From the NCBI GenBank assembly GCA_964019695.1, contig OZ026526.1, forward strand, positions 9,815,254 to 9,879,253: a DNA stretch of 64,000 nt, read 5' to 3'. Both the position numbers and the translations under genes were made by a program. The notes under the pieces were generated by a model. That model saw only the letters and a list, made by a program, of their open reading frames with translations. It searched no databases and had not been told where the DNA came from. Shown one piece after another: positions 51,043 through 52,302 of this stretch (position 1 is the stretch's first letter; the number at the start of each line of letters is the position of its first letter). Source of the DNA: Loripinus fragilis (Eukaryota > Mollusca > Bivalvia > Lucinida > Lucinidae).

Positions 51043-51865
51043 AGAGTGGTGATTACCAACTAGAAAGGATACAAATAAATCAATTTTGACATACGTTAAG
51101 GGGTACTCAAAAGAACCGTCAAAATGATTTGGTTGAGAAATAACAAAATTGATTTTCAAAAGGTACTCACTTGTCTTATCTAAAGGCCTGTCGGATATGA
51201 CCTTACATGTAGTTGTTGATAGGGCAGTAATTGCAACCAATCATCCAAATACAGTAAAACTGTGCAAAGCGGCCACTCAATAAAAGACAAAACAAAGATC
51301 CTAATGACAAATGGTAGATAAGTTAAAAACTACAATTTCATACCGTGACTTTGTGTATTCAAATGTATTGAGTTATGAAATACGTAAATATTGTTTAAAC
51401 TTAATGGTAGCTTAAAGAATGTCCAACGTATTGCAGAATCCTTAATGAAGGTAAAAGTATTTCAGAATGCTCCCCTTGGAGCATTCTGCAATAAGCTTAA
51501 AGAATGACCAACGTATTTCAGAATCCTTAATGAAGGTCAAATGTATTTCAGAATGCTCCCCTTGGAGCATTCTGCAATACTTTTGACCTGCATTAAGCGA
51601 TTATTGGTCTTGAAAACCAATTTTCGGTCTTTTTAGGGTGGCTGTTTTATACAGGTTTTACTGTAAACAAAAGTTGCTTACCATGGCAATATATTTCCAC
51701 GCCGACGCCATTCTCTTGGAATAGAATATATTCACCATCAGTTGCATTCTGTCCCAGATCATTAAACACATCCAAACATGTTTTGTACACAACAAAACAA
51801 TGTCCAGTTTGAATAACGCACAGTAGAATCAAAAGAAAACACTTTAGTTGTTGTCCTACGGCCAT
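987..51865 (-). CDS. Secreted mosaic protein, GON-WSC-EGF-PCSK9-like-EGF-FN2-LamG-Gly-rich (25 exons seen, 3' end off window)
   Basis: Join of minus-strand exons 51865-51682, 48634-48551, 45241-45088, 41068-40893, 39774-39644, 38225-38090, 34034-33905, 32043-31943, 30691-30558, 26168-26044, 23913-23801, 21262-21110, 20571-20447, 18650-18516, 17645-17555, 17480-17265, 16193-16104, 14346-14266, 12819-12696, 11757-11651, 7551-7446, 6208-6085, 4182-4022, 1940-1842 and 1088-987. Each has AG before and GT after, and phases chain at every junction except exon 14 to 15. About 1,060 residues: signal peptide 1-23, GON about 25-199, WSC 200-288, EGF about 330-365, PCSK9-like Cys block 366-489, EGF 490-540, FN2 about 540-595, LamG-like about 600-786, Gly-rich 828 onward. 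No membrane segment or stop is seen before the window edge. Role inferred only: an extracellular, probably matrix- or glycan-binding protein. The GON module at the N-terminus and without a metalloprotease is unusual. No known gene name can be assigned. Confidence 0.85.
1700..1795 (-). pseudogene. Decayed duplicate of Gly-rich exon 24
   Basis: The acceptor TTAACAG at 1796 and the strand ISITVNG are shared with exon 24, but an 11-13 bp insertion shifts the frame of the GGAGGAGCGGGGC end. The expected phase-1 GT donor is absent. It is best read as a dead exon copy inside intron 24; exon 24 splices in phase directly to exon 25 without it. Confidence 0.55.
1842..1940 (-). CDS. Exon 24: Gly-rich repeat
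   Basis: 99 nt, phase 1 to phase 1, hence symmetric and duplicable; acceptor TTACCAG, donor GTGATC (weak). It encodes [20 protein letters not shown] then [12 protein letters not shown]. The open frame continues upstream of the acceptor, but phase supports this boundary. Confidence 0.65.
2040..3580. other. Intron 23, part: small MITEs and truncated retroelement tail
   Basis: A palindrome around GCGCGGATGCGC lies at 2110-2170. A minus-strand tail of the retroelement family (CCTGGGTCAGGTGTGG on minus) lies at 2519-2600, and a second-family tail at 3290-3340 (+). No gene is seen. Confidence 0.5.
3582..3790 (-). repeat. tRNA-headed SINE copy
   Basis: On the minus strand the head has an A-box-like TGGCTCAGTGG and a B-box-like segment. 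The tail GACATAACTG...AAATGTAAAGAATCAAAT is shared with the copies at 7145, 21374 and 23955. Confidence 0.7.
4022..4182 (-). CDS. Exon 23: Gly-rich repeat
   Basis: 161 nt, phase 2 to phase 1; acceptor TTTGCAG, donor GTAACA. It encodes [40 protein letters not shown], then [13 protein letters not shown]. The [11 protein letters not shown] pattern is the loop-plus-strand signature of this region. Confidence 0.75.
4233..4473. mobile_element. Palindromic MITE, GAGCCGTGACATG family
   Basis: Terminal inverted repeats GAGCCGTGACATG(T)GATTT / AAATCTCATGTCACGGCTC, about 240 bp, with an inner hairpin around GACTGCGCATATGCGCAG. Other copies are at 19998-20280 and 21702-21946, with a lone end at 57181-57225. 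Non-autonomous, no ORF. Confidence 0.8.
4745..4860 (+). repeat. SINE head, split from its tail
   Basis: tRNA-like head: AGTGGCTCAGTGG (A box) and GGTTCGAACCTC (B box). The copy breaks off after GTAAGACACATT; the matching tail resumes at about 5570. Confidence 0.7.
4861..5569. mobile_element. About 0.7 kb insertion splitting a SINE
   Basis: It sits between SINE halves. It has inverted TTTTCTCGCCC (about 4855) and GGGCGAGAAAAA (about 5402), and its right part is a near-perfect hairpin at 5426-5553 (arms TGTATTGTTGTGGGACA / TGTCCCACAACAATACA). No transposase frame. Confidence 0.5.
5570..5665 (+). repeat. SINE tail matching the head at 4745
   Basis: It contains CTTAGTACTGG, AACTAAAAGATTG, and GATGGGACGTAAAGAATC followed by CAAA-type repeats, the same 3' end as the other SINE copies. 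Confidence 0.7.
6085..6208 (-). CDS. Exon 22: Gly-rich repeat
   Basis: 124 nt, phase 1 to phase 2; acceptor TTTAAG, donor GTATGT. It encodes [20 protein letters not shown] then [17 protein letters not shown]. It is low-complexity glycine, but phase and splice sites chain correctly on both sides. Confidence 0.7.
6234..6500. mobile_element. GGATCC-ended MITE copy
   Basis: It starts GCATGCCCGGATCCAGAAAG and has a central palindrome of GCCATTTAAATGGC flanked by CGAAA/TTTCG. The same family occurs at 32078-32381 (most complete, both ends CATGCGCGGATCC), 32930-33126, 52450-52755 and 53818-54018. The copies contain chance open frames only. Confidence 0.7.
7145..7358 (-). repeat. tRNA-headed SINE copy
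   Basis: Same family as 3582-3790: the minus-strand head has CAGTGGGTCAGTGG and GGGTTCGAGCCTC, and the tail has GATTGTTGATGGGAGG and GTAAAGAATCAAATC. Confidence 0.75.
7446..7551 (-). CDS. Exon 21: Gly-rich repeat
   Basis: 106 nt, phase 0 to phase 1; acceptor TTTGCAG, donor GTATGG. It encodes [20 protein letters not shown] then [16 protein letters not shown]. The I-x-V-D-G-x-I-D-x-x-G-x-G-Y-R-G motif is the same strand/Gly-loop repeat as in the neighbouring exons. Confidence 0.75.
7980..10142 (+). mobile_element. Pearl/Helentron-like element with tandem core and ACGG microsatellite
   Basis: Seven about 163-191 bp units (landmark TTCATGCATATGTT at about 8104, 8267, 8458, 8648, 8838, 9397, 9588), then about 163-bp core repeats (landmark GTATGGCCTATAATAGC at about 8925, 9087, 9672, 9835). 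A 748-bp block is itself duplicated. An (ACGG)n tract follows at 10037-10096, and the element closes with the hairpin CCCCCTACAAACAAAG / CTTTGTTTGCGGGGGG. Tandem about 160-bp cores plus ACGG plus a terminal hairpin is the known layout of bivalve 'pearl' elements. No Rep/helicase is encoded; non-autonomous. Confidence 0.75.
10037..10096 (+). repeat. (ACGG)n microsatellite
   Basis: Imperfect ACGG/ACGC tetranucleotide tract inside the pearl-like element. Confidence 0.95.
10437..10733. mobile_element. Divergent GGATCTTAC MITE
   Basis: Begins AGAGGATCTTACACC, has the hairpin GAAATTTATTAAAC / ATAAATTTAATGTG, and ends CAGTAACGTCATATGATG. It is related to the next element. Confidence 0.5.
10797..11125. 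mobile_element. GGATCTTACATGAG MITE family (about 330 bp)
   Basis: Shared layout: GGATCTTACATGAG, a stem GAATTTATTAAA ... TTTAATAAATTC, then CCACTAGTGGTTTAT and CGTTATATGATAAA. Further copies: 16206-16550, 23171-23500, 28218-28550, 38505-38660 plus 39455-39610 (split), 61882-61955 (fragment), and a decayed one at about 12850-13200. No coding capacity. Confidence 0.8.
11130..11440 (+). repeat. Interspersed repeat ending AACAGACTCAATAAA
   Basis: The conserved block CTCATGAACAGACTCAATAA then CTGAGTCTGCTG also occurs at 26740-26890 and 48330-48500, with an upstream piece at 48165-48260. An embedded AATAAA suggests a transcribed element's 3' end or a solo LTR; the type is not established. Confidence 0.5.
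11651..11757 (-). CDS. Exon 20: start of Gly-rich repeat region
   Basis: 107 nt, phase 1 to phase 0; acceptor TTATAG, donor GTATGA. It encodes [20 protein letters not shown] then [15 protein letters not shown]. The 'V-x-V-P-x-G-x-T-V-x-I ... G-G-x-L-x-I-x-A' pattern is typical of extracellular beta-repeat proteins that alternate short strands with Gly loops. Confidence 0.75.
12696..12819 (-). CDS. Exon 19: linker after LamG-like domain
   Basis: 124 nt, phase 0 to phase 1; acceptor TCCTAG, donor GTAAGT. It encodes [21 protein letters not shown], then [14 protein letters not shown]. The 'GLVGHW' phrase resembles the start of a LamGL module (G-L-V-G-x-W), so this could be the edge of another jelly-roll or the terminal strand of the first. 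Confidence 0.75.
14266..14346 (-). CDS. Exon 18: LamG-like C-terminus
   Basis: 81 nt, phase 0 to phase 0; acceptor TTACAG, donor GTATGT. It encodes [20 protein letters not shown], the closing V-x-(V/I)-W-N-R-A-L-(T/S)-x-x-E-I motif of LamG-like domains. An N-glycosylation site NST follows. Confidence 0.88.
14699..14826. repeat. Palindromic MITE
   Basis: Inverted arms AATGTTCATGGA...CATGAATACTTGGG and CCCCAAGTACTCA...TCCATGAACATT around AGTGAAGCCCTTTTAACTTC. Confidence 0.7.
15268..15565 (-). mobile_element. 5'-truncated retroelement tail, family 2
   Basis: Its reverse complement matches the 3' region of the copy at 47.8-48.1 kb (GTGTATGATTGTGGTATTTC near the end). Another minus copy lies at 32400-32820. 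The open frame inside it is not a gene. Confidence 0.55.
16104..16193 (-). CDS. Exon 17: LamG-like segment
   Basis: 90 nt, phase 0 to phase 0; acceptor TTTTAG, donor GTAAGT. It encodes [11 protein letters not shown] then [14 protein letters not shown], the L-R-I-G ... F-x-G-x-I-D/R strand pair of LamGL domains. Confidence 0.8.
16206..16550. mobile_element. GGATCTTACATGAG MITE copy
   Basis: One of the best preserved copies: stem GAATTTATTAAACGAGTTG / CAACGAGTTTAATAAATTC, loop with CGAGGCTTGCCGAGC, and the CCACTAGTGGTTTAT block. Confidence 0.8.
17118..17174 (-). repeat. Partial duplicate of the end of exon 16 with donor
   Basis: About 57 bp repeats the exon 16 3' end (DGxxRDSNT coding) and its GTTAGT donor about 140 bp further into intron 16. 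No acceptor of its own is evident, so it would act only as an alternative donor. Confidence 0.65.
17265..17480 (-). CDS. Exon 16: LamG-like core
   Basis: 216 nt, phase 0 to phase 0; acceptor TTTGCAG, donor GTTAGT. It encodes [19 protein letters not shown] ... [20 protein letters not shown] then [12 protein letters not shown]. The G-R-W-Y-x-V-A-x-T ... (I/V)-Y-x-D-G-x segment is the hallmark of LamGL folds. It has N-glycosylation potential at NAT. Its 3' end is duplicated downstream at about 17.12-17.17 kb. Confidence 0.85.
17555..17645 (-). CDS. Exon 15: LamG-like segment (start uncertain)
   Basis: The frame [20 protein letters not shown] then [10 protein letters not shown] runs into the donor GTATTT in phase 0 and fits exon 16. 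The nearest acceptor (TTAAG at 17646-47) leaves one base before the first codon and so needs a phase-2 partner, whereas exon 14 ends in phase 0. An upstream TGA in this frame prevents a longer exon. Alternatives are a missed micro-exon, use of an internal AG before AATAGTCC (phase 0), or a sequence error. Confidence 0.6.
17955..18450 (+). repeat. Three tandem copies of a 162-169 bp unit
   Basis: Units begin at about 17961, 18123 and 18292 with GACAAGTTGAAGTTGAACC. Each contains CATCTGCTGATAA and TTTGGACCCAGATCAGGC and ends with AAACTGTTTGACACTT. Related single units are at 29570-29660 and 40675-40800. They fill intron 14. Confidence 0.85.
18516..18650 (-). CDS. Exon 14: end of FN2, start of LamG-like jelly-roll
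   Basis: 135 nt, phase 0 to phase 0; acceptor TTACAG, donor GTAAGA. It encodes [11 protein letters not shown], then [20 protein letters not shown] and [11 protein letters not shown]. The Y-T-V-A-A-W-V-(R/K)-P segment is the first conserved strand of LamG-like (LamGL/concanavalin A-like) domains. The donor leaves phase 0, which does not fit the start of exon 15. Confidence 0.8.
18660..19990. other. Intron 13, part: no recognised feature
   Basis: AT-rich unique sequence; no exon-like frame or clear repeat seen on either strand. Confidence 0.5.
19998..20280. mobile_element. GAGCCGTGACATG MITE copy with nested insertion
   Basis: The left part matches the 4233 copy through GCAAAGGCTCTGATCAGACT. 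It is then interrupted at about 20158-20236 and resumes with CATATGCG...CTGATCTGAGGCTTT. Confidence 0.7.
20158..20236 (+). mobile_element. About 80-bp truncated retroelement tail nested in a MITE
   Basis: Nearly identical to the last about 80 bp of the 62.0-63.5 kb element (TTTCCCATTGGTATCCTGGG ... GATCTTTGCACCCTTACTT). It is inserted in the central palindrome of the MITE. Confidence 0.75.
20447..20571 (-). CDS. Exon 13: fibronectin type II module
   Basis: 125 nt, phase 1 to phase 0; acceptor TTTGCAG, donor GTAAGG. It encodes [18 protein letters not shown], the FN2 hallmark G-x-x-C-x-F-P-F-x-Y-x-G-x-x-F-x-x-C. The last FN2 cysteine comes from exon 14 (GPPFAC). A second acceptor 114 nt upstream (exon start 20685) would add 38 in-frame residues carrying another half FN2. 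Confidence 0.88.
20572..20685 (-). other. In-frame FN2 half-exon duplication with its own acceptor
   Basis: This 114-bp direct duplicate lies upstream of exon 13. It begins at an identical AG|GTATATGC acceptor, is exactly 38 codons, stays open ([18 protein letters not shown]) and runs into exon 13. Use of this acceptor would lengthen the protein by 38 residues without a frameshift. Confidence 0.6.
21110..21262 (-). CDS. Exon 12: second EGF-like module
   Basis: 153 nt, phase 1 to phase 1; acceptor TTACAG, donor GTATGT. It encodes [20 protein letters not shown] then QGYYGDTCD, a clear EGF/laminin-EGF pattern C-x-C-x-x-x-G-x-C ... G-x-C-x-C-x-x-G-Y-x-G-x-x-C. A tail with two more Cys ([17 protein letters not shown]) leads into the FN2 module. 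Confidence 0.85.
21374..21556 (+). repeat. Full-length tRNA-headed SINE
   Basis: Head GGGAGCGCAGTGGCTCAGT, B box GGGTTCGAGCCTC, body CTTAAGCAAGACACATTTA, tail GATGGGACGTAAAGAATC then CAAAT repeats. Best copy in the window. Confidence 0.8.
21702..21946. mobile_element. GAGCCGTGACATG MITE copy
   Basis: TIRs GAGCTGCGACATGTGATTTC / GAAATCTCATGTCGCAGCTC and the inner hairpin GACTGCGCGTATGCGCAG. Confidence 0.8.
21950..23170. other. Intron 11, part: no gene; one inverted-repeat element
   Basis: Inverted TATTTTATACTATCAC / GTGATAGTATAAAATA (22555-22640) is followed by GCGTGTACGGTTCGTGCACG. A related stretch lies at 41340-41470. Otherwise unassigned. Confidence 0.45.
23171..23500. mobile_element. 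GGATCTTACATGAG MITE copy
   Basis: Shares the stem GAATTTATTAAACAAGTTG and CCACTAGTGGTTTAT block, and ends GACGTCATGTGATAAA. Confidence 0.75.
23801..23913 (-). CDS. Exon 11: Cys-rich block, end
   Basis: 113 nt, phase 2 to phase 1; acceptor ACTTCAG, donor GTGAGT. It encodes [16 protein letters not shown] then [17 protein letters not shown]. The closing C-x-A-x-A-x-C matches the end of PCSK9-like modules. It joins exon 12 through a split Tyr codon. Confidence 0.75.
23955..24120 (-). repeat. tRNA-headed SINE copy (partial head)
   Basis: Minus-strand: GGGTTGCGGGTTCAAGCC at the B box, and tail CATAAAGAATCAAAA at the low-coordinate end. Confidence 0.65.
24160..24410. mobile_element. MITE with TTAACCCTTAA ends
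   Basis: TIRs TTAACCCTTAAAGCG / GCATTAAGGGTTAA, with the inner palindrome GACTGCTCCTATAGGAGCAG. A related element is at 33476-33650. Confidence 0.75.
24523..25244 (-). mobile_element. Internally deleted Tc1-like transposon
   Basis: TIRs ACTAGGCCAAAAAAGAAAC / GTTTCTTTTTTGGCCTAGT are flanked by TA. Inside is a minus-strand remnant of a Tc1-type transposase (see next entry). At about 720 bp it is too short for a full 1.6 kb element, so it cannot be autonomous. Confidence 0.85.
24600..24908 (-). pseudogene. Tc1-like transposase N-terminal remnant
   Basis: From 24908: [20 protein letters not shown] then [20 protein letters not shown], a paired-like helix-turn-helix of Tc1 transposases, followed by [20 protein letters not shown]. 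The frame stops at 24705. A further piece in another frame near 24600-24650 reads [15 protein letters not shown], the next conserved stretch. The DDE catalytic region is missing. Confidence 0.8.
25545..25850. mobile_element. MITE, AACCTGTGTAAAACGGCC family
   Basis: Ends TGTAAAATGGCCACTC / GAGTGGCCGTTTTACACAGG. Other copies are at 50755-50965 and 51244-51665; the last abuts the exon 1 donor. Confidence 0.75.
26044..26168 (-). CDS. Exon 10: Cys-rich block, continued
   Basis: 125 nt, phase 0 to phase 2; acceptor CTTTCAG, donor GTAAGT. It encodes [19 protein letters not shown] then [19 protein letters not shown]. The C-P-x-G-x-x-x-x-G-C-S-x-W motif again resembles a PCSK9-type Cys/His module (C-P-x-G ... 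G-C-S). Confidence 0.7.
26476..26516. repeat. Perfect short palindrome
   Basis: CTCAAAAGAACCGTCTC and its exact complement meet around CATCGAG; could form a stem of about 17 bp. A half-site CTCAAAAGAACCGTC occurs at 51107. Confidence 0.8.
26590..26895 (+). repeat. Interspersed repeat ending AACAGACTTAATAAAACTG
   Basis: Same family as 11130-11440 and 48330-48500. It contains GACGGAAAACAGAATGCTGC and GTGCTCGGGGCATGAGAATT. Confidence 0.55.
27118..27716. mobile_element. Long-TIR MITE (about 600 bp)
   Basis: Outer arms AGAGCTAAGTGCATTAAGGG / CCCTTTATGCACGTAGCTCT and inner arms ACCGTTGCTATGGTAAC / GCTACCATAGCAACGGT show arms of about 200 bp with divergence. No ORF. Confidence 0.75.
28218..28550. 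mobile_element. GGATCTTACATGAG MITE copy
   Basis: Begins GGATCTTATATGAGTG, contains CCACTAGTGGTTTATCG, ends GACGTCATATGATAA. Confidence 0.75.
28560..30540. other. Intron 9, part: mostly unassigned
   Basis: 29560-29740 holds a GTCGTCTGCTGAT...ATCAGGAGACGAC inverted repeat with a GACCCGGATCAGGCC core. 29889-29911 is a short GT-rich tract. No gene-like frame. Confidence 0.45.
30558..30691 (-). CDS. Exon 9: Cys-rich block resembling PCSK9 C-terminal repeat
   Basis: 134 nt, phase 1 to phase 0. The acceptor TTCCAG is good; the donor GTTTGG is weak but is the one that restores phase to exon 10. It encodes [16 protein letters not shown] then [17 protein letters not shown]. The pattern C-P-x-G-x-x-x-x-x-C-x-C ... 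C-x-G-A-x-F ... C-x-A is that of the Cys/His-rich modules of the PCSK9 C-terminal domain and related invertebrate secreted proteins. Assignment rests on pattern memory and is not certain. Confidence 0.65.
30700..31740. other. Intron 8, part: unassigned
   Basis: Inverted GTGAGGGAGGGATAGAAA / TTTCTATCCCATCCTCAC is present at 30751-30868. A (GTT)n tract lies at 31698-31722. No exon seen. Confidence 0.5.
31943..32043 (-). CDS. Exon 8: EGF-like module
   Basis: 101 nt, phase 2 to phase 1; acceptor TTTTCAG, donor GTAAGG. It encodes [10 protein letters not shown] ... [15 protein letters not shown], the EGF spacing C-x4-G-x-C ... Y-x-C-x-C-x-x-G-(Y)-x-G-x-x-C. With the Cys of exon 7 this gives six cysteines. 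The open frame continues upstream into a GGATCC-ended MITE, which is chance. Confidence 0.85.
32078..32381. mobile_element. GGATCC-ended MITE, best copy
   Basis: TIRs CATGCGCGGATCCAGA / TCTGGATCCGCGCATG. A 16-base C run is at 32112-32127 and the central CCATTTAAATGG palindrome is present. It lies 35 bp upstream of the exon 8 acceptor and extends the apparent open frame there. Confidence 0.85.
32400..32830 (-). mobile_element. Truncated family-2 retroelement piece with nested TIR insertion
   Basis: Matches 15.32-15.56 kb on the same strand (CACAGAACACTAA, GATGATTGCAA, AACAAGGACCAAACACA) but is interrupted at 32524-32750 by an element with TIRs ACTGTCGTGCCAACCAAG / CTTGGCTGGCAGGACAGT. Confidence 0.65.
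33476..33650. mobile_element. Palindromic MITE
   Basis: GACCCAGATCAGACTGCTC / GAGCAGTCTGGTCTGGGTC around TATAG, with outer GTCTGCTG / CAGACG. Related to 24160-24410. Confidence 0.7.
33672..33894. mobile_element. TACTGTAAATTCGGAAATTT MITE next to the exon 7 donor
   Basis: TIRs ACTGTAAATTCGGAAATTTT / AAATTTCCGAATTTACAGTA with inner TTTCGCGAA repeats. It ends about ten bases from the donor at 33904. Confidence 0.85.
33905..34034 (-). CDS. Exon 7: linker and start of EGF-like module
   Basis: 130 nt, phase 1 to phase 2; acceptor TTTTCAG, donor GTAAGT. The phase matches exon 6 directly, giving VYHT-N-VGQKFEG. The exon encodes [12 protein letters not shown] and a linker ending in HRCLTQA, whose Cys is probably the first of the EGF-like module finished in exon 8. 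A TIR repeat ends only about ten bases beyond the donor. Confidence 0.7.
35350..35427 (-). other. Candidate WSC mini-exon (intact copy)
   Basis: 78 nt with acceptor CTGAAG and donor GTTAGT, phase 1 on both sides. It would read [16 protein letters not shown] then YGVVSVYHT in the gene frame. Whether it is ever spliced in is unknown; the acceptor lacks a strong pyrimidine tract. Confidence 0.35.
36016..36093 (-). other. Candidate WSC mini-exon (open copy with one Cys lost)
   Basis: 78 nt, CTGAAG acceptor, GTAAGT donor, phase 1-1. It reads [18 protein letters not shown], so the CGG cysteine is replaced by Arg. It is open but may be decaying. Confidence 0.3.
36814..37342. mobile_element. MITE inserted in the WSC exon array
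   Basis: TIRs AAGGTCTTGTGAATCTTCAA / TTGAAGGTTCACAAGACCTT. The interrupted flank (CATTTCTTTT | TAAGAACTGAAA) matches the unbroken array unit elsewhere. Confidence 0.75.
38090..38225 (-). CDS. Exon 6: WSC domain, second half
   Basis: 136 nt, phase 0 to phase 1; acceptor TTTTAAG, donor GTAAGTAG. It encodes [10 protein letters not shown] ... [17 protein letters not shown] then YGVVSVYHT, the C-terminal WSC pattern C-x-C ... C-x-x-x-C-x-G-(x)n-E-x-C-G-G ... (I/V)-S-V-Y. It completes the domain opened by exon 5. The 3' 78 nt of this exon are the source unit of the copies scattered over 34.7-37.7 kb. Confidence 0.85.
38505..39610. mobile_element. GGATCTTAC-family MITE split by about 0.8 kb
   Basis: The left half (stem GGATTTATTCGACGAGTTG / CAACGAGTTAAATAAATTC) ends about 38660. 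The right half (TCTAATTTCTGGCGTAAG ... GTTATATGATAAAA) resumes about 39455. The intervening AT-rich DNA has no recognised family. Confidence 0.6.
39644..39774 (-). CDS. Exon 5: WSC domain, first half
   Basis: 131 nt, phase 1 to phase 0; acceptor TTTACAG, donor GTAAGT. It encodes [16 protein letters not shown] ... [21 protein letters not shown], the WSC pattern G-C-(Y/W) ... T-x-x-x-C-x-x-x-C ... G-x-E with three of the domain's conserved cysteines. WSC domains are putative carbohydrate-binding modules found in polycystin, Kremen and fungal wall-stress proteins. Four partial copies of this exon lie just upstream in intron 4. Confidence 0.85.
39838..40290 (-). repeat. Four partial tandem copies of WSC exon 5 and its acceptor
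   Basis: After exon 5 (39644-39774) the segment containing its first about 60 nt plus the upstream intron recurs with a period of about 115-125 bp at about 39.84, 39.96, 40.09 and 40.20 kb. The copies read [20 protein letters not shown] when open and keep the AG acceptor in the nearest ones, but lack the second part and the donor. They look like tandem slippage products of the exon boundary. Confidence 0.8.
40300..40870. other. Intron 4, part: inverted repeat
   Basis: 40660-40855 contains TGTCGTCTGCTGACAACG ... TCATCCGACGACAA, akin to 29560-29740. Nothing else recognised. Confidence 0.45.
40893..41068 (-). CDS. Exon 4: end of GON domain
   Basis: Phase 2 in, phase 1 out; acceptor TTTCAG. It encodes [18 protein letters not shown] then [19 protein letters not shown], matching the GON block A-G-D-C-Y-S-A ... 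G-x-F-x-I-(D/N)-L-x-G-T-x-F, with Met where ADAMTS GON domains have Cys. The donor is ambiguous by three bases (GTAATG at 40892, or GTAGTA with the exon ending at 40896); both keep frame. Without splicing the frame stops within a few codons. Confidence 0.8.
41641..41806. repeat. Palindromic element
   Basis: Arms TTATTTCATGCCTGTTTGTA / TACAAACAGGCATGAAATAA continue into GTATAGTCAAA and its complement, about 35 bp perfect, around a GC-rich centre. Confidence 0.85.
41945..44612. mobile_element. Foldback element with about 0.8 kb inverted arms
   Basis: The left arm (41945-42790) and right arm (43799-44612) are inverted copies. Examples: CACACTTGATCATCATTTCA / TGAAATGATGATCAAGTGTG, TACAACCGGCTGCTTTGATG / CATCAAAGCAGCCGGTTGTA, and inner TTTCTTGGAGGATATAGATA / TATCTATATCCTCTAAGAAA. 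The 1.0 kb loop (42791-43798) has one 73-codon frame (42993-43211) with a hydrophobic start but no family resemblance; not called a gene. No transposase is seen. Confidence 0.85.
45088..45241 (-). CDS. Exon 3: GON domain segment
   Basis: 154 nt, phase 1 to phase 2; acceptor TTGTAG, donor GTAAG. It encodes [20 protein letters not shown] and then [20 protein letters not shown]. The latter aligns with the GON core, where a strand of the form K-(I/L)-R-(I/L/V)-N/D ... (I)-I-x-T-x-D-F-x-F-(A/S)-x-T is conserved. The intron downstream carries a truncated retroelement and a large foldback element. Confidence 0.85.
45438..46186 (+). mobile_element. 5'-truncated RT retroelement copy (family 1)
   Basis: From about 45438 it matches the 3' part of the element at 62.0-63.5 kb: the C-terminal coding end ([33 protein letters not shown]) followed by the same about 530-bp 3' region ending CCTGATCTTTGCACC and TTACTTACTTT. 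The abrupt 5' start inside the ORF is typical of target-primed insertion. Confidence 0.8.
46200..47470. other. Intron 2, part: no recognised feature
   Basis: No exon-like or repeat signal could be assigned on either strand. Confidence 0.45.
47475..48115 (+). mobile_element. Old retroelement 3' end (family 2)
   Basis: It begins with a degraded version of the same coding end (CATGCCTGGTTGTAACCC ... TTTAATTGCACGAC) and ends with GTGCCGTGAGTTGTCTGC, then GTGTGATTGTGGTATTTCC and TGATCATACTCA. This final motif recurs alone at 268, 3290, 10735, 12935, 15270, 44665, 50715 and 57335, marking it as a family-specific 3' tail. Confidence 0.65.
48165..48500 (+). repeat. Two stacked pieces of the AACAGACTCAATAAA repeat
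   Basis: GACGGAAAACATAATTCTGC (48180) and GACAGAAAGAGAATACCGC (48395) each start related units. The second ends CATGAACAGACTCAATAAAA then CCGATGCTGCTG. Confidence 0.55.
48551..48634 (-). CDS. Exon 2: GON domain segment
   Basis: 84 nt, phase 1 in and phase 1 out; acceptor TTTCAG, donor GTGAG. It encodes the GON signature PREYLTL followed by [14 protein letters not shown], matching the family pattern P-x-E-Y-L-T-L ... N-Y-(A/S)-x-x-Y-x-x-L. It directly continues IYCH of exon 1 with an Asp from the split codon. Confidence 0.85.
49392..49480 (+). repeat. tRNA-like sequence (degenerate, inside TIR element)
   Basis: A-box-like GGCTTAGTCGAGCGGTC and B-box-like GAGTTCGAGTCCC are about 50 bp apart, as in tRNAs with a long variable region. 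A convincing acceptor stem was not seen. Confidence 0.4.
50084..50176 (-). repeat. tRNA-like sequence (degenerate, inside TIR element)
   Basis: The minus strand reads GTAGCTCAGTAGGTAAAG (A box) and GCGAGTTCGAGTCTCGG (B box). The middle is AT-rich and overlong; probably a SINE head or pseudo-tRNA. Confidence 0.4.
50755..50965. mobile_element. MITE, CCTGTGTAAAACGGCC family
   Basis: Ends ACCTGTGTAAAACGGCCAC / GTGGCCGTTTTACACAGGT; inside, GAATGCTCCTTGGAGC. Confidence 0.8.
50988..51042 (+). repeat. (TC)n microsatellite
   Basis: About 25 CT dinucleotide repeats in intron 1. Confidence 0.95.
51244..51665. mobile_element. MITE copy adjoining the exon 1 donor
   Basis: Ends ACAGTAAAACTGTGCAAAG / TATACAGGTTTTACTGTAAA, with duplicated GAATGCTCCCCTTGGAGC hairpins inside. 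Its right end is about 15 bp from the exon 1 donor. Confidence 0.75.
51682..51865 (-). CDS. Exon 1: signal peptide and start of GON domain
   Basis: The start at 51865 is preferred because its context is AAGATGG (A at -3, G at +4). An in-frame ATG eight codons upstream (51889, followed by C) is possible. The first residues MAVGQQLKC are followed by a hydrophobic core [14 protein letters not shown], a typical signal peptide with cleavage probably near residue 23. Then comes the GON opening: [10 protein letters not shown], an N-glycosylation site [10 protein letters not shown], and IYCH, which match the conserved DGEY and IYCH motifs of GON domains. The donor is GTAAG at 51681-51677, phase 1. 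The 5' UTR and promoter are not identifiable; no TATA box is obvious upstream. Confidence 0.85.
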
Positions 51866-52052
51866 CTTAAGACAGCAGAGTTGCTGCATTGTAAATAAAA
51901 TCAGTCATGCAAGAAGTGTTTTTTTTTAATTTTGTCAACCTTTAAGGTTTTTGCTTAAATAATGACTTTATTGTTTGTTTAGATCTTACTTTATGTGATC
52001 CAGTGCACGGTGTGGAAACATTATTGCATTGATTAACTGGTTTATGTAATTA

Positions 52053-52302
52053 ACGCCAGCCCCGAGGTTATAAAACTTTTTTCATGCTCAACTCAGCTGA
52101 GCACTAAATATATGATGCTCAAAAATGTTAAAATGCCAACAATTGTTGGCATTTTAACATTTATTAGCATGATAAATAACACATCTGAGAGACTTAAAGC
52201 AAGGAACTTCTTTACTTTTCGGTATTTTAGTTTTTATGAGCATTTGACATTTCGTGCTCAGTTGAGTTGAGCATGAAAAATCATTTTATAACCTCGGGGC
52301 CT
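52053..52302. mobile_element. MITE upstream of the gene
   Basis: TIRs CCCCGAGGTTATAAAAC / TTTATAACCTCGGGGC, inner GTTAAAATGCCAACAATTG palindrome and repeated TGAGCA motifs. It lies about 190 bp upstream of the first ATG. Confidence 0.85.
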
